Source: Paenibacillus auburnensis (GTDB taxonomy: Bacteria > Bacillota > Bacilli > Paenibacillales > Paenibacillaceae). Taken from it: a stretch of 64,000 bases of DNA. The stretch covers positions 1,116,001-1,180,000 of the forward strand of contig NZ_CAKMMG010000001.1 of the NCBI RefSeq assembly GCF_927798115.1, read 5' to 3'. Within the stretch, counting starts at the first letter, position 1. Every line of letters begins with the position of its first letter. The position numbers and the translations under genes are program-made. The notes beneath the pieces are model-generated. The model was given only the letters and a program-made list of their open reading frames with translations, was not told the DNA's origin and did not search any database. This document shows, one piece after another, positions 50,366 to 59,238 of this stretch.

Positions 50366-51400
50366 TTACTGCGGAATGACCCGCACAATCCCCAGATCCC
50401 GGTGCCTGCTCAGATCAATGAAATCCTCCTCAATGTTAACGAGCGGACGCAGCGGGTCATGGGCGAGAATCAGAATGATTTTACCGACCCGGCCGTCTGT
50501 CAGCTCTACATCATTCCCTAACATGGACTGCATCAGCTTATTAATAAAGACACTGCAAATATACGGGTCAAGCTTACCGAATGCATTATCCTCCATCTGC
50601 CTCAAAACCTCATATAACGGCGCTGCAGGACGGTAGAACCGTTCGGAGGTCATGGCATGGAAAATATCAGTTACCGCAACAATTTTGCTGAAATCGGTGA
50701 TCCGGTGTCCAAGTACGCCAAAGGGATAGCCGCTGCCATCCATCCGTTCATGATGCTGCAGGGCCACAAGCGCCTGTTGATGGTTCGTACCTACGGTATC
50801 CCTGATCAGTTCATATCCGTACGTGGTATGCTTCCGCATCAGTGCCATTTCTTCCTCATCCAGCGGACCGGCTTTAGTCAGTATTTCCGATGGAATCATG
50901 ATCTTCCCGATGTCATGCAAGGTTGCCGCGATGGTCAACATACCCAGCTCTTCCGGCTTAAGCTTAAGCCATTTGCCGAGGAGGGTAGACAGAATCCCGA
51001 CAGCCACATTATGTCTGTATGTATAATCGTCCTTCGGCTGCAATGCAGCCAGTATTCCAAAGAAATCGTTCTTTTCGCTAACCTGCTGGATAAAAGGAAT
51101 AACTTCATTTCTCAGCTCGATCATTGGTAGACGTTTGCTTTTGTTATAGCGCAGCTGTTCAAAAATACTCTCCATTGCAGCAGTACAATCATCTACAGCA
51201 ATCTGATAAAAGGTCGCGCTATCCACCTGAACGACATCCTGAGGCTGGAGCATAATTCTATGCTGGCTGATCAGACGGATATGGTCACCGGTTAATAGTG
51301 TCTTCGCGGGCAGAACAAATACACCCTTATGATTGAATAGATTGTCTACAAGCTGCTTGCCAAGATATTGTTCATTATTGATGTTGTTTATTGTTCTCAC
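50366..51400 (-). CDS. HD-GYP domain phosphodiesterase
   Basis: A 344-aa protein with an unrecognised N-terminal domain (1-130) and an HD-GYP domain: RHNVAVGILS near residue 133, TLHDIGKIMIP near 165, HHERMDGSGYP near 215 and VTDIFHAMTSERFYRP. HD-GYP enzymes degrade cyclic di-GMP or related dinucleotides. The motif order is complete, so it should be active. There is no transmembrane segment or receiver domain. The start is GTG 51400, without a good ribosome site; start position uncertain. The final roughly 55 residues extend past the HD-GYP domain. Confidence 0.9.
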   Translation of the reverse strand: MRTINNINNEQYLGKQLVDNLFNHKGVFVLPAKTLLTGDHIRLISQHRIMLQPQDVVQVDSATFYQIAVDDCTAAMESIFEQLRYNKSKRLPMIELRNEVIPFIQQVSEKNDFFGILAALQPKDDYTYRHNVAVGILSTLLGKWLKLKPEELGMLTIAATLHDIGKIMIPSEILTKAGPLDEEEMALMRKHTTYGYELIRDTVGTNHQQALVALQHHERMDGSGYPFGVLGHRITDFSKIVAVTDIFHAMTSERFYRPAAPLYEVLRQMEDNAFGKLDPYICSVFINKLMQSMLGNDVELTDGRVGKIILILAHDPLRPLVNIEEDFIDLSRHRDLGIVRVIPQ

Positions 51401-51609
51401 CTGCCAGAGCAGAAATTCACGTGAGCGAACGATCTGCAGAATTGAACTTCTTCAGCCCTATTGCTTCTAATAACAATAACAGTAATCGGTTTAACGGAAC
51501 AAAAACTGAAGGGGGGGACGATTCAAACTCACTTTTTGTTTCTATATATCTTATCGTAATTTTACACAGTAATGTGAATACCTGTCTCTGAATTCCTACT
51601 ATGTATGTA

Positions 51610-52605
51610 TTACCAATTGCCCTTGAAGGAGGACAGGCGTTTCACCGGCTTCACTTCAACCGGAACTTTATGGCGTTTGGCAATTTTTAAGTACAGCGCC
51701 AGCTCACGGCATACCTGCAAAATCGCAGAACGGACCTCGAACTCCTCCCGTGTATCCGGTAGCTCCATCTGCTGAAACTCCTGCTCGACTCCCTCCAGCA
51801 ACCGTTCTGTCCGGCCTGTGTATTCCTCCGCCAGCACATCCCCGCTCAATTGGTCGAACAGCTCGGCCACCATGTCCCCATGCGGAAGCTGCCGGTAGAC
51901 CTGGGAGAGCAGCTGCATCATATTCTGGATCGATTCCAGCTGTTCCTTGCGCATATAGAAGTAGACATTCCATGCTTCGTCCGGATGAATCACATGATTC
52001 TCCATTTCTCGTGAGGCTGCTGTCAGTCCCCGCTGCACTGCCTCGTTCGCACCGATCAGCTCCTTGCCGTCCCACAAATAGGAAGGATCACGCAGCGTTG
52101 TAGCCATCTGTTTGAAAATCACTGAAAAATACCCGTCGACCTCCTTGCGGATACCGGATATGACACTCCCAGTCTCCGGCATATAAATCAGATTCACAAG
52201 ACCGGCCGATCCGAGTCCGATTGCCAGCAGTTCAATCTGCTGGAGCAGGACATGCACGGAAAGCTCAGCTTGTCCAAACACACGGAATACGATAACAGAG
52301 CTTGTTACAATCCCTTCCTTGAAGCCCGACTTGACGATCATCGGAAAGCCGAAAAGAACGTAAAGCCCCAGCACCCAATAATGAAAACCCAGCACATAAA
52401 AAAGAATACAGCCTATTAAGAGTCCCACAAGCGAGGCGGAAAAACGCGCCGTGATTGTTCGAAGACTCCTTTTACGCGTTGTTTCTACCCCGAGAATCGC
52501 GAGCAGGCCGGCACTTTGCGCATTAGGTATACCCGCGGCGGCTGCCAGCAGAATTGACAGCAGCGTGGCAGCCGCTGTTTTGATAATCCGAAATCCCATG
52601 AACAT
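51610..52605 (-). CDS. aromatic acid exporter (ArAE/DUF939) family protein
   Basis: A 331-aa membrane protein with about five to six N-terminal transmembrane helices (1-150), including TAAATLLSILLAAAAGIPNA and the family Arg-rich loop GVETTRKRSLRTITARF, followed by a soluble helical C-terminal domain. Members are predicted exporters of aromatic acids, with YgaE/YqjA as Gram-positive examples. Start ATG 52605 or 52599, both behind AAGGAGAGG. It lies downstream of the SsuC-like permease and may be cotranscribed. Confidence 0.85.
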   Translation of the reverse strand: MFMGFRIIKTAAATLLSILLAAAAGIPNAQSAGLLAILGVETTRKRSLRTITARFSASLVGLLIGCILFYVLGFHYWVLGLYVLFGFPMIVKSGFKEGIVTSSVIVFRVFGQAELSVHVLLQQIELLAIGLGSAGLVNLIYMPETGSVISGIRKEVDGYFSVIFKQMATTLRDPSYLWDGKELIGANEAVQRGLTAASREMENHVIHPDEAWNVYFYMRKEQLESIQNMMQLLSQVYRQLPHGDMVAELFDQLSGDVLAEEYTGRTERLLEGVEQEFQQMELPDTREEFEVRSAILQVCRELALYLKIAKRHKVPVEVKPVKRLSSFKGNW

Positions 52606-52694
52606 ACCTCTCCTTGAATGTTTTGCTTCATTTTGCAGGGTAAGATATAGACATGGTACAAGATTTTGCAAGGAGACACAATATGACATAAGTT

Positions 52695-53531
52695 TCAAAT
52701 CCTCGACAATAGCAGCTTCTCCACGTACACGACCAGTTGGTACATTGCTGTAGCAACTGCTGCGATTATCAGCAGGCTCGACATCACGAGCGTAAAATTG
52801 AACACCTGAAACCCGTAAATGATCAGATACCCGAGTCCCGATTTGGCCACCAGAAACTCGCCGACGATCACTCCCACCCAGGACATGCCCACATTTACCT
52901 TCAACGTAGAGACAACTGTAGGAAAAGATGCCGGAAGGATCACTTTGAAAAATTCCTGCACACGCGATGCCCCGAATGAACGCACGACTTTGACCAGATT
53001 GGGATCAACACTGCAAAAGCTGTTATAAACCACCAGCGTAGTAATGATAACCGTTATGGATAAAGTGGTGACTACTATCGCAGTAAAGCCGGCTCCGAAC
53101 ATCACGATGAAGATCGGCCCGAGGGCCACTTTCGGCATACTGTTGAACACTACCATATACGGGTCAAGCACTGCCGATAAAAAGGGCGACCACCAGATGA
53201 TGACGGCCAGCAAGGTGCCGAGCAAGGTTCCCAGCACGAAGCCAACTACCGTTTCTCCTACGGTCATCCCTAAATGCGGCCACAGGCTGCCGCTGGCCAT
53301 ATCCTCCCAGATTTGCCGGAAGACCTTAGTCGGATAGCTGAACAGCAGCTCATCGATCCAGCCCAGTCTGGCGCCTGCTTCCCACACAAGGAAGAAAAGG
53401 ATTAGCAGGCTGCCGCGGACGGCCATAACCCTGCTGCGCCAATGCCGTTTTTTCTTCTTATAATCCAGATGCTTCTGCTGCAGCCACAGCTCCCGGGGAG
53501 CCGGATTCTCATTCACTTCGTCTGATTTCAC
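52695..53531 (-). CDS. ABC transporter permease (SsuC/TauC type)
   Basis: A 278-aa inner-membrane permease with six predicted helices and the EAA-type loop VVRSFGASRVQEFFKVILPA near residue 185, typical of the nitrate/sulfonate/taurine/HMP importers. The start is GTG 53531, overlapping the TGA of the ATPase gene, with GGGAGGG eight bases upstream. It forms a three-gene importer with the ATPase and the lipoprotein upstream. The substrate is unknown. Confidence 0.92.
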   Translation of the reverse strand: MKSDEVNENPAPRELWLQQKHLDYKKKKRHWRSRVMAVRGSLLILFFLVWEAGARLGWIDELLFSYPTKVFRQIWEDMASGSLWPHLGMTVGETVVGFVLGTLLGTLLAVIIWWSPFLSAVLDPYMVVFNSMPKVALGPIFIVMFGAGFTAIVVTTLSITVIITTLVVYNSFCSVDPNLVKVVRSFGASRVQEFFKVILPASFPTVVSTLKVNVGMSWVGVIVGEFLVAKSGLGYLIIYGFQVFNFTLVMSSLLIIAAVATAMYQLVVYVEKLLLSRI

Positions 53532-54307
53532 GGGCTTTCCCTCCCTGCCAGCTCCATTTCCTTCCATACTTCATGAAAAAGCTCCGCAAAACCGGGCAAA
53601 TCCCTCGCGTATAGCGGAGGTGTGCTGCGGATGTCTTCAGGCACCTCAAAAATTCTGCGGATCCGCCCCGGATTGCGCTGCAGCAGGATTACTCTACTGC
53701 TGACGGCGATCGCTTCGGACAGATCATGAGTCACTAGAACCGCTGTCGTACCGCGCCGGCGCAGGGTTTCCGATACCAGATCCTCTAATTGCAGCTTAAT
53801 CTGGTAATCAAGTGCCGAGAAAGGCTCATCCAGCAGCAGCAGACCCGGATCCGTCGCCAGTGTGCGCACCAGTGCTACCCGCTGGCGCATGCCTCCAGAC
53901 AGCTGGGCCGGGTAGGCCTGCTCTTTGCCTGCAAGGCCCATGTCCGCCAGAAGCTCCAAGGTTTTTGAGCGGGAAGCAGCATTCAGGTTTCCGGTCAGCT
54001 CCAGTCCAAGCAATGCGTTATCAAGGATGGTCCGCCAAGGAAACAGATAATCCTGCTGGAGCATATATCCTACCTCGGGAGAGGGTCCCTGAATCAACCG
54101 TCCGCAGACCGAGACTTCGCCGCGTGATGGCTGCAGCAGCCCTGCGATGATGGACAGCAGTGTCGTTTTCCCACAGCCGCTCGGTCCAACGAGGCTGACA
54201 AATTCACCCTTTTCCACGTTCAGATTCAAGTCCTCGATGGCAAGAGAAGCCTCGCGGTCACCCAGATAGGCGTGCGTTACTCCCTTCAATTGCACAACTG
54301 GAAGCAT
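53528..54307 (-). CDS. ABC transporter ATP-binding protein (SsuB type)
   Basis: A 259-aa ATPase with Walker A GPSGCGKTTLL near residue 42, signature LSGGMRQRVALVR near 145, Walker B LLLLDEPFSALD and switch VTHDLSEA. It energises the adjacent permease. ATG 54307 is chosen, with TAGGAGGGG upstream; the frame continues 46 codons upstream only because the 64-bp repeats are open in that frame. Confidence 0.94.
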   Translation of the reverse strand: MLPVVQLKGVTHAYLGDREASLAIEDLNLNVEKGEFVSLVGPSGCGKTTLLSIIAGLLQPSRGEVSVCGRLIQGPSPEVGYMLQQDYLFPWRTILDNALLGLELTGNLNAASRSKTLELLADMGLAGKEQAYPAQLSGGMRQRVALVRTLATDPGLLLLDEPFSALDYQIKLQLEDLVSETLRRRGTTAVLVTHDLSEAIAVSSRVILLQRNPGRIRRIFEVPEDIRSTPPLYARDLPGFAELFHEVWKEMELAGRESP

Positions 54308-54323
54308 ATCAGCCCCTCCTAAA

Positions 54324-54470
54324 AGTTTTGTGAGCACTGCTCCTTTGACTGATCTTCGTACAAAACTTGCTTCGGAAGCATACGCGTAGTTTTGTGAGCA
54401 ATACTCCCTTAACTGATCTTCGTACAAATCTTGCTTCGGAAGCATACGCGTAGTTTTGTAAGCACTGCTT
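54324..54470. repeat. 64-bp tandem repeat between transporter genes
   Basis: AGTTTTGTRAGCA begins at 54324, 54388 and 54452, spaced 64 bases exactly; two full copies and a partial. Each contains ACAAAACT/AGTTTTGT arms and an inner TGCTTCGGAAGCA hairpin. It separates the ATPase from the binding-protein gene in one operon. Confidence 0.92.
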
Positions 54471-54478
54471 CTACCTAA

Positions 54479-55492
54479 TTACTTGGCTGCTCCTGATTTA
54501 ATGCTGGCTTCAGCCTTCTCAGCAAAGCTGTTATCGACAATTTTGCCAGCTGGAACACGTTCCTGCAGTTCTCCTGCATTCTCGATCACATCGAGCAGAT
54601 TGTTCCATTCCTTGTCATCAATAACCGGATTTACTGCATAAGTGTCCTGTTCCTTATAGCGCTTAATCGCAGAGATGACGATATTCCGGTCCGTCTTATC
54701 AAAATACGGCAGCACCGCATCAGCGATCTCTTCAGGACTATGCTCCTTCACCCACAGCTGCGCCCGCTGGATCGCGTTTGTGAATTTTTGTACGGTGTCG
54801 CTATTTTTATTAATGTAACTTTTCTTAGACATAAAGACTGTGTATGGCAAATAGCCGCTTTCTACACCAAACGAGGCGACTACCGAACCCCGCCCTTCAC
54901 TTTCAAATATGGATGCCTGCGGCTCAAACAGCTGCACGTAATCCCCTGTACCTGAGGCGAACGCACCGGCGATATTGGCAAAATCAATATTTTGGATCAG
55001 TGTGAGATCCTTCCCGGCATCAATGCCTTTGTTCTGCAGGGTAAACGCACCAGCCATCTGCGGCATTCCGCCCTTACGTTGTCCAAGGAAGGTTGCCCCC
55101 TTCAGCTGATCCCAGCTGAATTCACCTTCTGCCTTGCGGGCGAACAGGAATGTGCCATCCCGCTGGGTCAGCTGTGCAAAATTGATTACCGGATCATCAG
55201 CTCCCTGCTGGTATACATAGATTGATGTTTCTGATCCAACCAGCGCCACATCAATGGCTCCGGAGAGCAGGGCAGTCATCGTCTTATCGCCGCCTGGAAT
55301 GGTCTGCAGCTCGACCTCCAGCCCCTCATCCTTGAAGAAGTTCTGCGATAAAGCCACGTACTCAGGTGCATAAAAGACAGAACGGGTAACTTCGCCGACC
55401 TTCACCTTTACCGCAGCCGACTCTCCGCCGCAGCCCGCGAGCACTGAAAAACACAAGATGACGATCATGAGCGCCAGTATCTTGTTTTTCAT
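54479..55492 (-). CDS. ABC transporter substrate-binding lipoprotein (SsuA/NMT1-like)
   Basis: A 337-aa exported lipoprotein: signal helix to residue 18, lipobox LAGC near 20, then an NMT1/SsuA-like two-lobed fold (KVGEVTRSVFYAPEYVALSQ, GAIDVALVGSETSIYVYQQG, KGGMPQMAGAF). The family binds sulfonates, taurine, nitrate or HMP; pocket residues cannot be assigned here. It is the first gene of the transporter operon. Confidence 0.92.
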   Translation of the reverse strand: MKNKILALMIVILCFSVLAGCGGESAAVKVKVGEVTRSVFYAPEYVALSQNFFKDEGLEVELQTIPGGDKTMTALLSGAIDVALVGSETSIYVYQQGADDPVINFAQLTQRDGTFLFARKAEGEFSWDQLKGATFLGQRKGGMPQMAGAFTLQNKGIDAGKDLTLIQNIDFANIAGAFASGTGDYVQLFEPQASIFESEGRGSVVASFGVESGYLPYTVFMSKKSYINKNSDTVQKFTNAIQRAQLWVKEHSPEEIADAVLPYFDKTDRNIVISAIKRYKEQDTYAVNPVIDDKEWNNLLDVIENAGELQERVPAGKIVDNSFAEKAEASIKSGAAK

Positions 55493-55768
55493 CCTTCATT
55501 CTCCTTTCTTCCCGGGTCTCTTGCCCTTACCTAAAGCATATGCACATGCCTATGGAATGGTTAAAGCTGTTAAATAATATCGTTTGCGCATGAATTGCAG
55601 CCATATTTCGGGTTCAATCAACCAATTCCCACTGGACATCGGGTATTCACAAAGAAATACACAGTCATATTCGGATTATATCGAAGTAAAACAATGTATT
55701 CCGACGAATAACACTGATTATTATTTGAATTTGGACATATTTAACGATATTTCACACTTTTAAGGGTG
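55493..55768. other. upstream region of the transporter operon and amylase
   Basis: About 276 bases between the divergent transporter and amylase genes. AT-rich after 55690. No riboswitch-like fold recognised, in particular no TPP or SAM box. Confidence 0.45.
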
Positions 55769-55782
55769 TGCAAACGTTTTAC
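55769..55782 (+). promoter_or_regulatory. LacI-family operator-like site
   Basis: TGCAAACGTTTTAC contains the core CAAACGTTT of LacI/GalR-type operators; it lies 22 bases before a TATAAT element. Confidence 0.5.
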
Positions 55783-55803
55783 CTAAACCAATTATTCCAC
55801 TAC

Positions 55804-55825
55804 TATAATTATTAAAGCGCTTACG
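55804..55825 (+). promoter_or_regulatory. amylase -10 element and CcpA cre-like site
   Basis: TATAAT (55804-55809) is followed by TTAAAGCGCTTACG (55812-55825), matching the cre consensus TGWAANCGNTNWCA except at the second and last bases. Placement at the transcription start suggests catabolite repression. Confidence 0.6.
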
Positions 55826-55870
55826 ATGATACATATTATTGAAGAAACTAATTAAAAGGGGTTTTTGCAG

Positions 55871-57601
55871 ATGAATCTTGATCTTACCCGGCTCCCGGGA
55901 CGCCGTATTTGGTATTCTTTGGCTGTGACCGGGCTTGCTGCCGCTGTCTTGGCAGGCTGCTCAAATAATGGGCAGGACAATCTTAATAACAGCAGCCGGA
56001 CCGCTGTATCGAGCCCGCAGGTTTCACCTTCCCCTAGCTCCGCTGCAGCTCCGGCGCAATCCCCGAAGTCAGCTTCAGCCTCCGGCACTGCTGTGGATGA
56101 ACAGCCCTCCACCGTTTTTTATGAGGTTTTCGTCCGTTCCTTCAGTGATTCTGACGGCGATGGGATCGGTGATCTGCGCGGACTTACCGAAAAGCTCGAT
56201 TATTTAAATGACGGAAATCCTGACACTACAGATGATCTGGGTATCGGCGGGATCTGGCTGATGCCGGTTAATCCGTCCCCCAGCTATCATGGTTATGATG
56301 TCACCGATTACCGGAGCATTAATCCGGACTATGGGACACTACAGGATATGCAGCAGCTTGTGAAGGAGGCTCATAAACGGGGAATTAAAGTCATCATGGA
56401 TCTGGTTGTCAATCATACTTCCAAGGAACATCCATGGTTTGTGGAATCCGCTAAGAATAAAGACAGCAAATTCCGGGACTTCTATGTCTGGGCAGAAGAT
56501 CAGAACCGCCCGGTTAGTGGAACCAGTGCTGCCGGAAGCGGAAATCCCTGGCACTCCCTGCTTGGCAGCCATTACATGGGCACTTTCTGGGACGGTATGC
56601 CGGATCTGAATTTCGACAATCCGGAGGTTCGGAGCGAAATGGAGGATATCGGGAAGTTCTGGCTGACACAAGGTGTCGACGGCTTCCGCCTGGATGCGGC
56701 CAAGCATATTTATGAAGATCTTTTGTCTGACAAAAGCGCTGCTACAACAGCAAAGAACGTTGCCTGGTGGCAGGAATTCCGCAAAGCGATGAACGAGGTT
56801 AACCCGAAAGCCTATATTGTAGGAGAAGTATGGGAGAACTCCGCGGTTTCTGTTGGTGCGTATTTGGACCACGCCTTTGACTCGGGCTTCAATTTTGGCC
56901 TGGCCGAGGCGCTGGTCAATTCCGCCAAGACGGAAAAAGACAGCGGGGCTGTTTTTACCCTGGAGCGTACCTATAAGCTGTATTCACAGATTTCCGGGGG
57001 CAGCTTTACGGATGCTATCTTTCTGACCAATCATGATCAGAACAGGGTGATGAGCCAGCTCGGGAACAATCCTGACCATGCCAAAATGGCTGCAGCAATG
57101 CTGCTGACACTGCCTGGTAATCCATTTATTTATTACGGGGAAGAGATAGGCATGTTAGGCCAGAAACCGGATGAGGGGATTCGTGAGCCGATGCAGTGGT
57201 CTGCGGACGGGCAAAGTAAGGGTCAGACTACGTGGGAGCAGAGCAGCAATAATGCCAGCAATCCGGGTGGTGATGTGGAAAGCCAGCTGCACGGAAGTAG
57301 CTCGTTGCTTGACTGGTATCGCCAGCTTATTGCACTCCGGAGCAGTGTACCGGCGCTCCAAAGTGGAGGAATACGTGATTTCGTCTCCGGTAATGAGGGG
57401 ATTATGGCCTTTGAACGTATTACAGCCGGGCAGCAGGTACTGGTCGCCCTCAATCTGACAGGCAAGCCCCAAACCCTCAATCTTCAGAACGGAGAAAAGG
57501 GCAAACCCTATTCCAAGATCTTAAAAGCCCTTCCGGGGGAAGCGGAACTAACAGGAGAAACCCTCACGCTTCCACCGTATACAACAGTCATTCTGGAGTA
57601 A
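55871..57601 (+). CDS. alpha-amylase family (GH13) lipoprotein
   Basis: A 576-aa extracellular starch- or maltodextrin-degrading enzyme, tethered by a lipoprotein signal (lipobox LAGC near residue 30) and a Ser/Pro/Ala-rich spacer. The GH13 barrel has region I DLVVNH, region II GFRLDAAKH with nucleophile Asp, region III IVGEVW with the general-acid Glu and region IV FLTNHDQNR, plus a C-terminal beta domain. The YHGYDVTDY and TNHDQNR sequences resemble maltogenic/oligosaccharide amylases. I chose ATG 55871, with AAAAGGGG upstream. Operator- and cre-like sites precede it. Confidence 0.93.
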   Translation: MNLDLTRLPGRRIWYSLAVTGLAAAVLAGCSNNGQDNLNNSSRTAVSSPQVSPSPSSAAAPAQSPKSASASGTAVDEQPSTVFYEVFVRSFSDSDGDGIGDLRGLTEKLDYLNDGNPDTTDDLGIGGIWLMPVNPSPSYHGYDVTDYRSINPDYGTLQDMQQLVKEAHKRGIKVIMDLVVNHTSKEHPWFVESAKNKDSKFRDFYVWAEDQNRPVSGTSAAGSGNPWHSLLGSHYMGTFWDGMPDLNFDNPEVRSEMEDIGKFWLTQGVDGFRLDAAKHIYEDLLSDKSAATTAKNVAWWQEFRKAMNEVNPKAYIVGEVWENSAVSVGAYLDHAFDSGFNFGLAEALVNSAKTEKDSGAVFTLERTYKLYSQISGGSFTDAIFLTNHDQNRVMSQLGNNPDHAKMAAAMLLTLPGNPFIYYGEEIGMLGQKPDEGIREPMQWSADGQSKGQTTWEQSSNNASNPGGDVESQLHGSSSLLDWYRQLIALRSSVPALQSGGIRDFVSGNEGIMAFERITAGQQVLVALNLTGKPQTLNLQNGEKGKPYSKILKALPGEAELTGETLTLPPYTTVILE

Positions 57602-58256
57602 CCGCATGCGAAGAACATAACATCCACTGGCATAACGCGGAGCATACTTCTGCTTTGGTGGCAGGTATCGCAATCATCCAGTCTTCAGTGGACACGCTGC
57701 TCATCCGGAGCAGCCAGCCGCCGGCGGCGTCTTCCATATAACAGGCATGCTGTAATGTCCAGCCACCCTTGCTGCGGGAACATAGCTTTAATTCTCCGTC
57801 CGCAGTCGGGCTTTTCAATACTCTGGCCAGCTGTGCGGAATTGGCCAGGTCGCCAGTCTCTGCAATCAGGCATTCTGCTAAAAAATACAAGGTACAAGAA
57901 TTAGCCTTCGCCTTCAGCTCCTCGAATTTCCGTTTGGACATTTGTAGAGCTGGCAGATTTGTGGGTACTGAATCCGTATAATCAAAACAATTAAATAAGT
58001 AATAGCATGCCCGCTTCACCTTTCCGGGCTCCGTAAGCTCATAGCCGAAGGAGTCCGGATCGTGAATGCTGTAAATACATGTCCGTTCTTTATGTACTTG
58101 CAGGCAAAGGTCATGGGTATGATCTCCCTCGCTGTATTTCAACCGGCATATCCGTTCCGCAGACACTGCCTTTTGCAGTAAATCCGATACTTCCTTCCCC
58201 TCAAAAGCTTCAGGGAACAGAAAACGCCCCAAGTATGCCTTCTCATTATTATTCAC
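57588..58256 (-). CDS. unknown protein (222 aa)
   Basis: A protein of about 222 aa that I cannot assign. It is soluble, with unusually many Cys (for example ICRLKYSEGDHTHDLCLQVH and ACYYLFNCFDY) and no membrane segment. The repeated pattern of short beta strands and acidic turns suggests an alpha/beta fold. I use GTG 58256, preceded by GGAAGGA; an upstream start at 58304 is possible. The 3' end overlaps the amylase stop by 14 bases on the opposite strand. Confidence 0.6.
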   Translation of the reverse strand: MNNNEKAYLGRFLFPEAFEGKEVSDLLQKAVSAERICRLKYSEGDHTHDLCLQVHKERTCIYSIHDPDSFGYELTEPGKVKRACYYLFNCFDYTDSVPTNLPALQMSKRKFEELKAKANSCTLYFLAECLIAETGDLANSAQLARVLKSPTADGELKLCSRSKGGWTLQHACYMEDAAGGWLLRMSSVSTEDWMIAIPATKAEVCSALCQWMLCSSHAVTPE

Positions 58257-58304
58257 AGCCCTATTTCCTTCCCGGATTCCCAGGAGCACAGGAATCGCCA
58301 GCAA

Positions 58305-58425
58305 TAAAATGCTCCAACCTACTAAACTTGCAATCTTTATGTTATCATAAGCTAATTTTAAGGTAAAATTAAGAAATCAAGGGTATGATCATAGCATGAA
58401 ATACTTGTAGCGAGGTGATTTCAAA
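58305..58425. other. 121-base divergent promoter region
   Basis: AT-rich leader between the 222-aa gene and the 79-codon gene. No clear operator seen. Confidence 0.4.
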
Positions 58426-58665
58426 ATGAGAATGCTCATCACATTTCAGAACAAACTGGTACCGGTTTACTTCACTACAGAAAACAAACAACCTACACAA
58501 AAGGTGCTCCGGCTCCTGAACAGTACACTTGAACTCAAGATCCAGAAGGGTAAAAGCGCTCTGCAGAAATGTTTGAATTCACTAATTAGTATCGAAATTA
58601 AAGGCTCTGAAGCTATATTGCACAGTTACAGTGAAAATGATTCACTCGCGTTATCCCTCTATTGA
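58426..58665 (+). CDS. 79-residue protein of unknown function
   Basis: GAGGTGA stands at normal spacing before the ATG. The protein begins MRMLITFQNKLVPVYFTTEN and is basic in the middle (LELKIQKGKSALQKC) with no membrane segment. No family recognised. The stop codon lies within the stem-loop of its own terminator, a compact one-gene unit. Confidence 0.62.
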   Translation: MRMLITFQNKLVPVYFTTENKQPTQKVLRLLNSTLELKIQKGKSALQKCLNSLISIEIKGSEAILHSYSENDSLALSLY

Positions 58666-58681
58666 TAGAGGGATTTTTTTT
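58653..58681 (+). terminator. Rho-independent terminator of 79-codon gene
   Basis: Perfect stem ATCCCTCTA / TAGAGGGAT with loop TTGA, then T8. It overlaps the end of the gene. Confidence 0.95.
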
Positions 58682-58771
58682 GCGCAGAAAAAAAGCACGC
58701 TCTCTCTTTACGCAGAAAGAAGGTGCTCCGCTCTATATGTTGGCCGAGTTGCTGTACGTCAGCGGCAGGCA

Positions 58772-58909
58772 TCAGCTTATCCGGTGGTTTTTGTATTCTT
58801 CCTTTTCAGCCTTCTGAATCCGCAGCTTGAACAACTTCACCAAATTCAGCCGTGTCTGCTCTTCGTGACAGTTGTCCAATTTCTTAATGATAAACCGGTC
58901 GATGGACAT
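58772..58909 (-). CDS. 45-residue charged helical protein
   Basis: AAAGGAG precedes ATG 58909 at nine bases. The product starts MSIDRFIIKKLDNCHEEQTR and continues as a Lys/Glu-rich helix ending KNHRIS; coiled-coil-like. No family recognised, although small basic Fur-regulated peptides have a similar look. Translated frames on the other strand are weaker. Confidence 0.55.
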   Translation of the reverse strand: MSIDRFIIKKLDNCHEEQTRLNLVKLFKLRIQKAEKEEYKNHRIS

Positions 58910-59210
58910 GTCATTCGCTCCTTTTCCAGATTCTATTCCCTGCAAGAGCGGTTAGGAAATAATTCCCTTCCCCCTCGTAACACCTATATAACCGGGACCC
59001 GGGAACCTTAAACTCAGCTCGAAAAGGCAAAAAAAGGCCGGTGTCGGCGCATATTCACTACATATTGATGTTCTGTTTCATATTGTTTCCATGCAGCTGA
59101 AGATATGGTAGCCCCGCAAAGAAAAGAGGATTCCTGTCGCTAAAAAAAATTTTTGTTTCGACGGATATTTACAAACTAAATATTAAATGCTATATTATCG
59201 ATAGTTAATA

Positions 59211-59226
59211 TTAAATATATATTTAA
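59211..59226. promoter_or_regulatory. 16-bp palindromic operator of azoR
   Basis: TTAAATATATATTTAA, a perfect palindrome, touches the ribosome site of azoR. It differs from the palindrome before the ArsR gene (63891-63906) by one symmetric base pair. Confidence 0.7.
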
Positions 59227-59238
59227 GGAGAAATCATA

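Noticed and set aside
55493-55768. TPP riboswitch controlling the NMT1-like transporter
   Set aside because: No CUGAGA-type core was found; the importer cannot be called a thiamine-precursor transporter.
58631-59011. 126-codon plus-strand frame
   Set aside because: It overlaps the 79-codon gene terminator and is antisense to a better 45-codon gene with a strong ribosome site.
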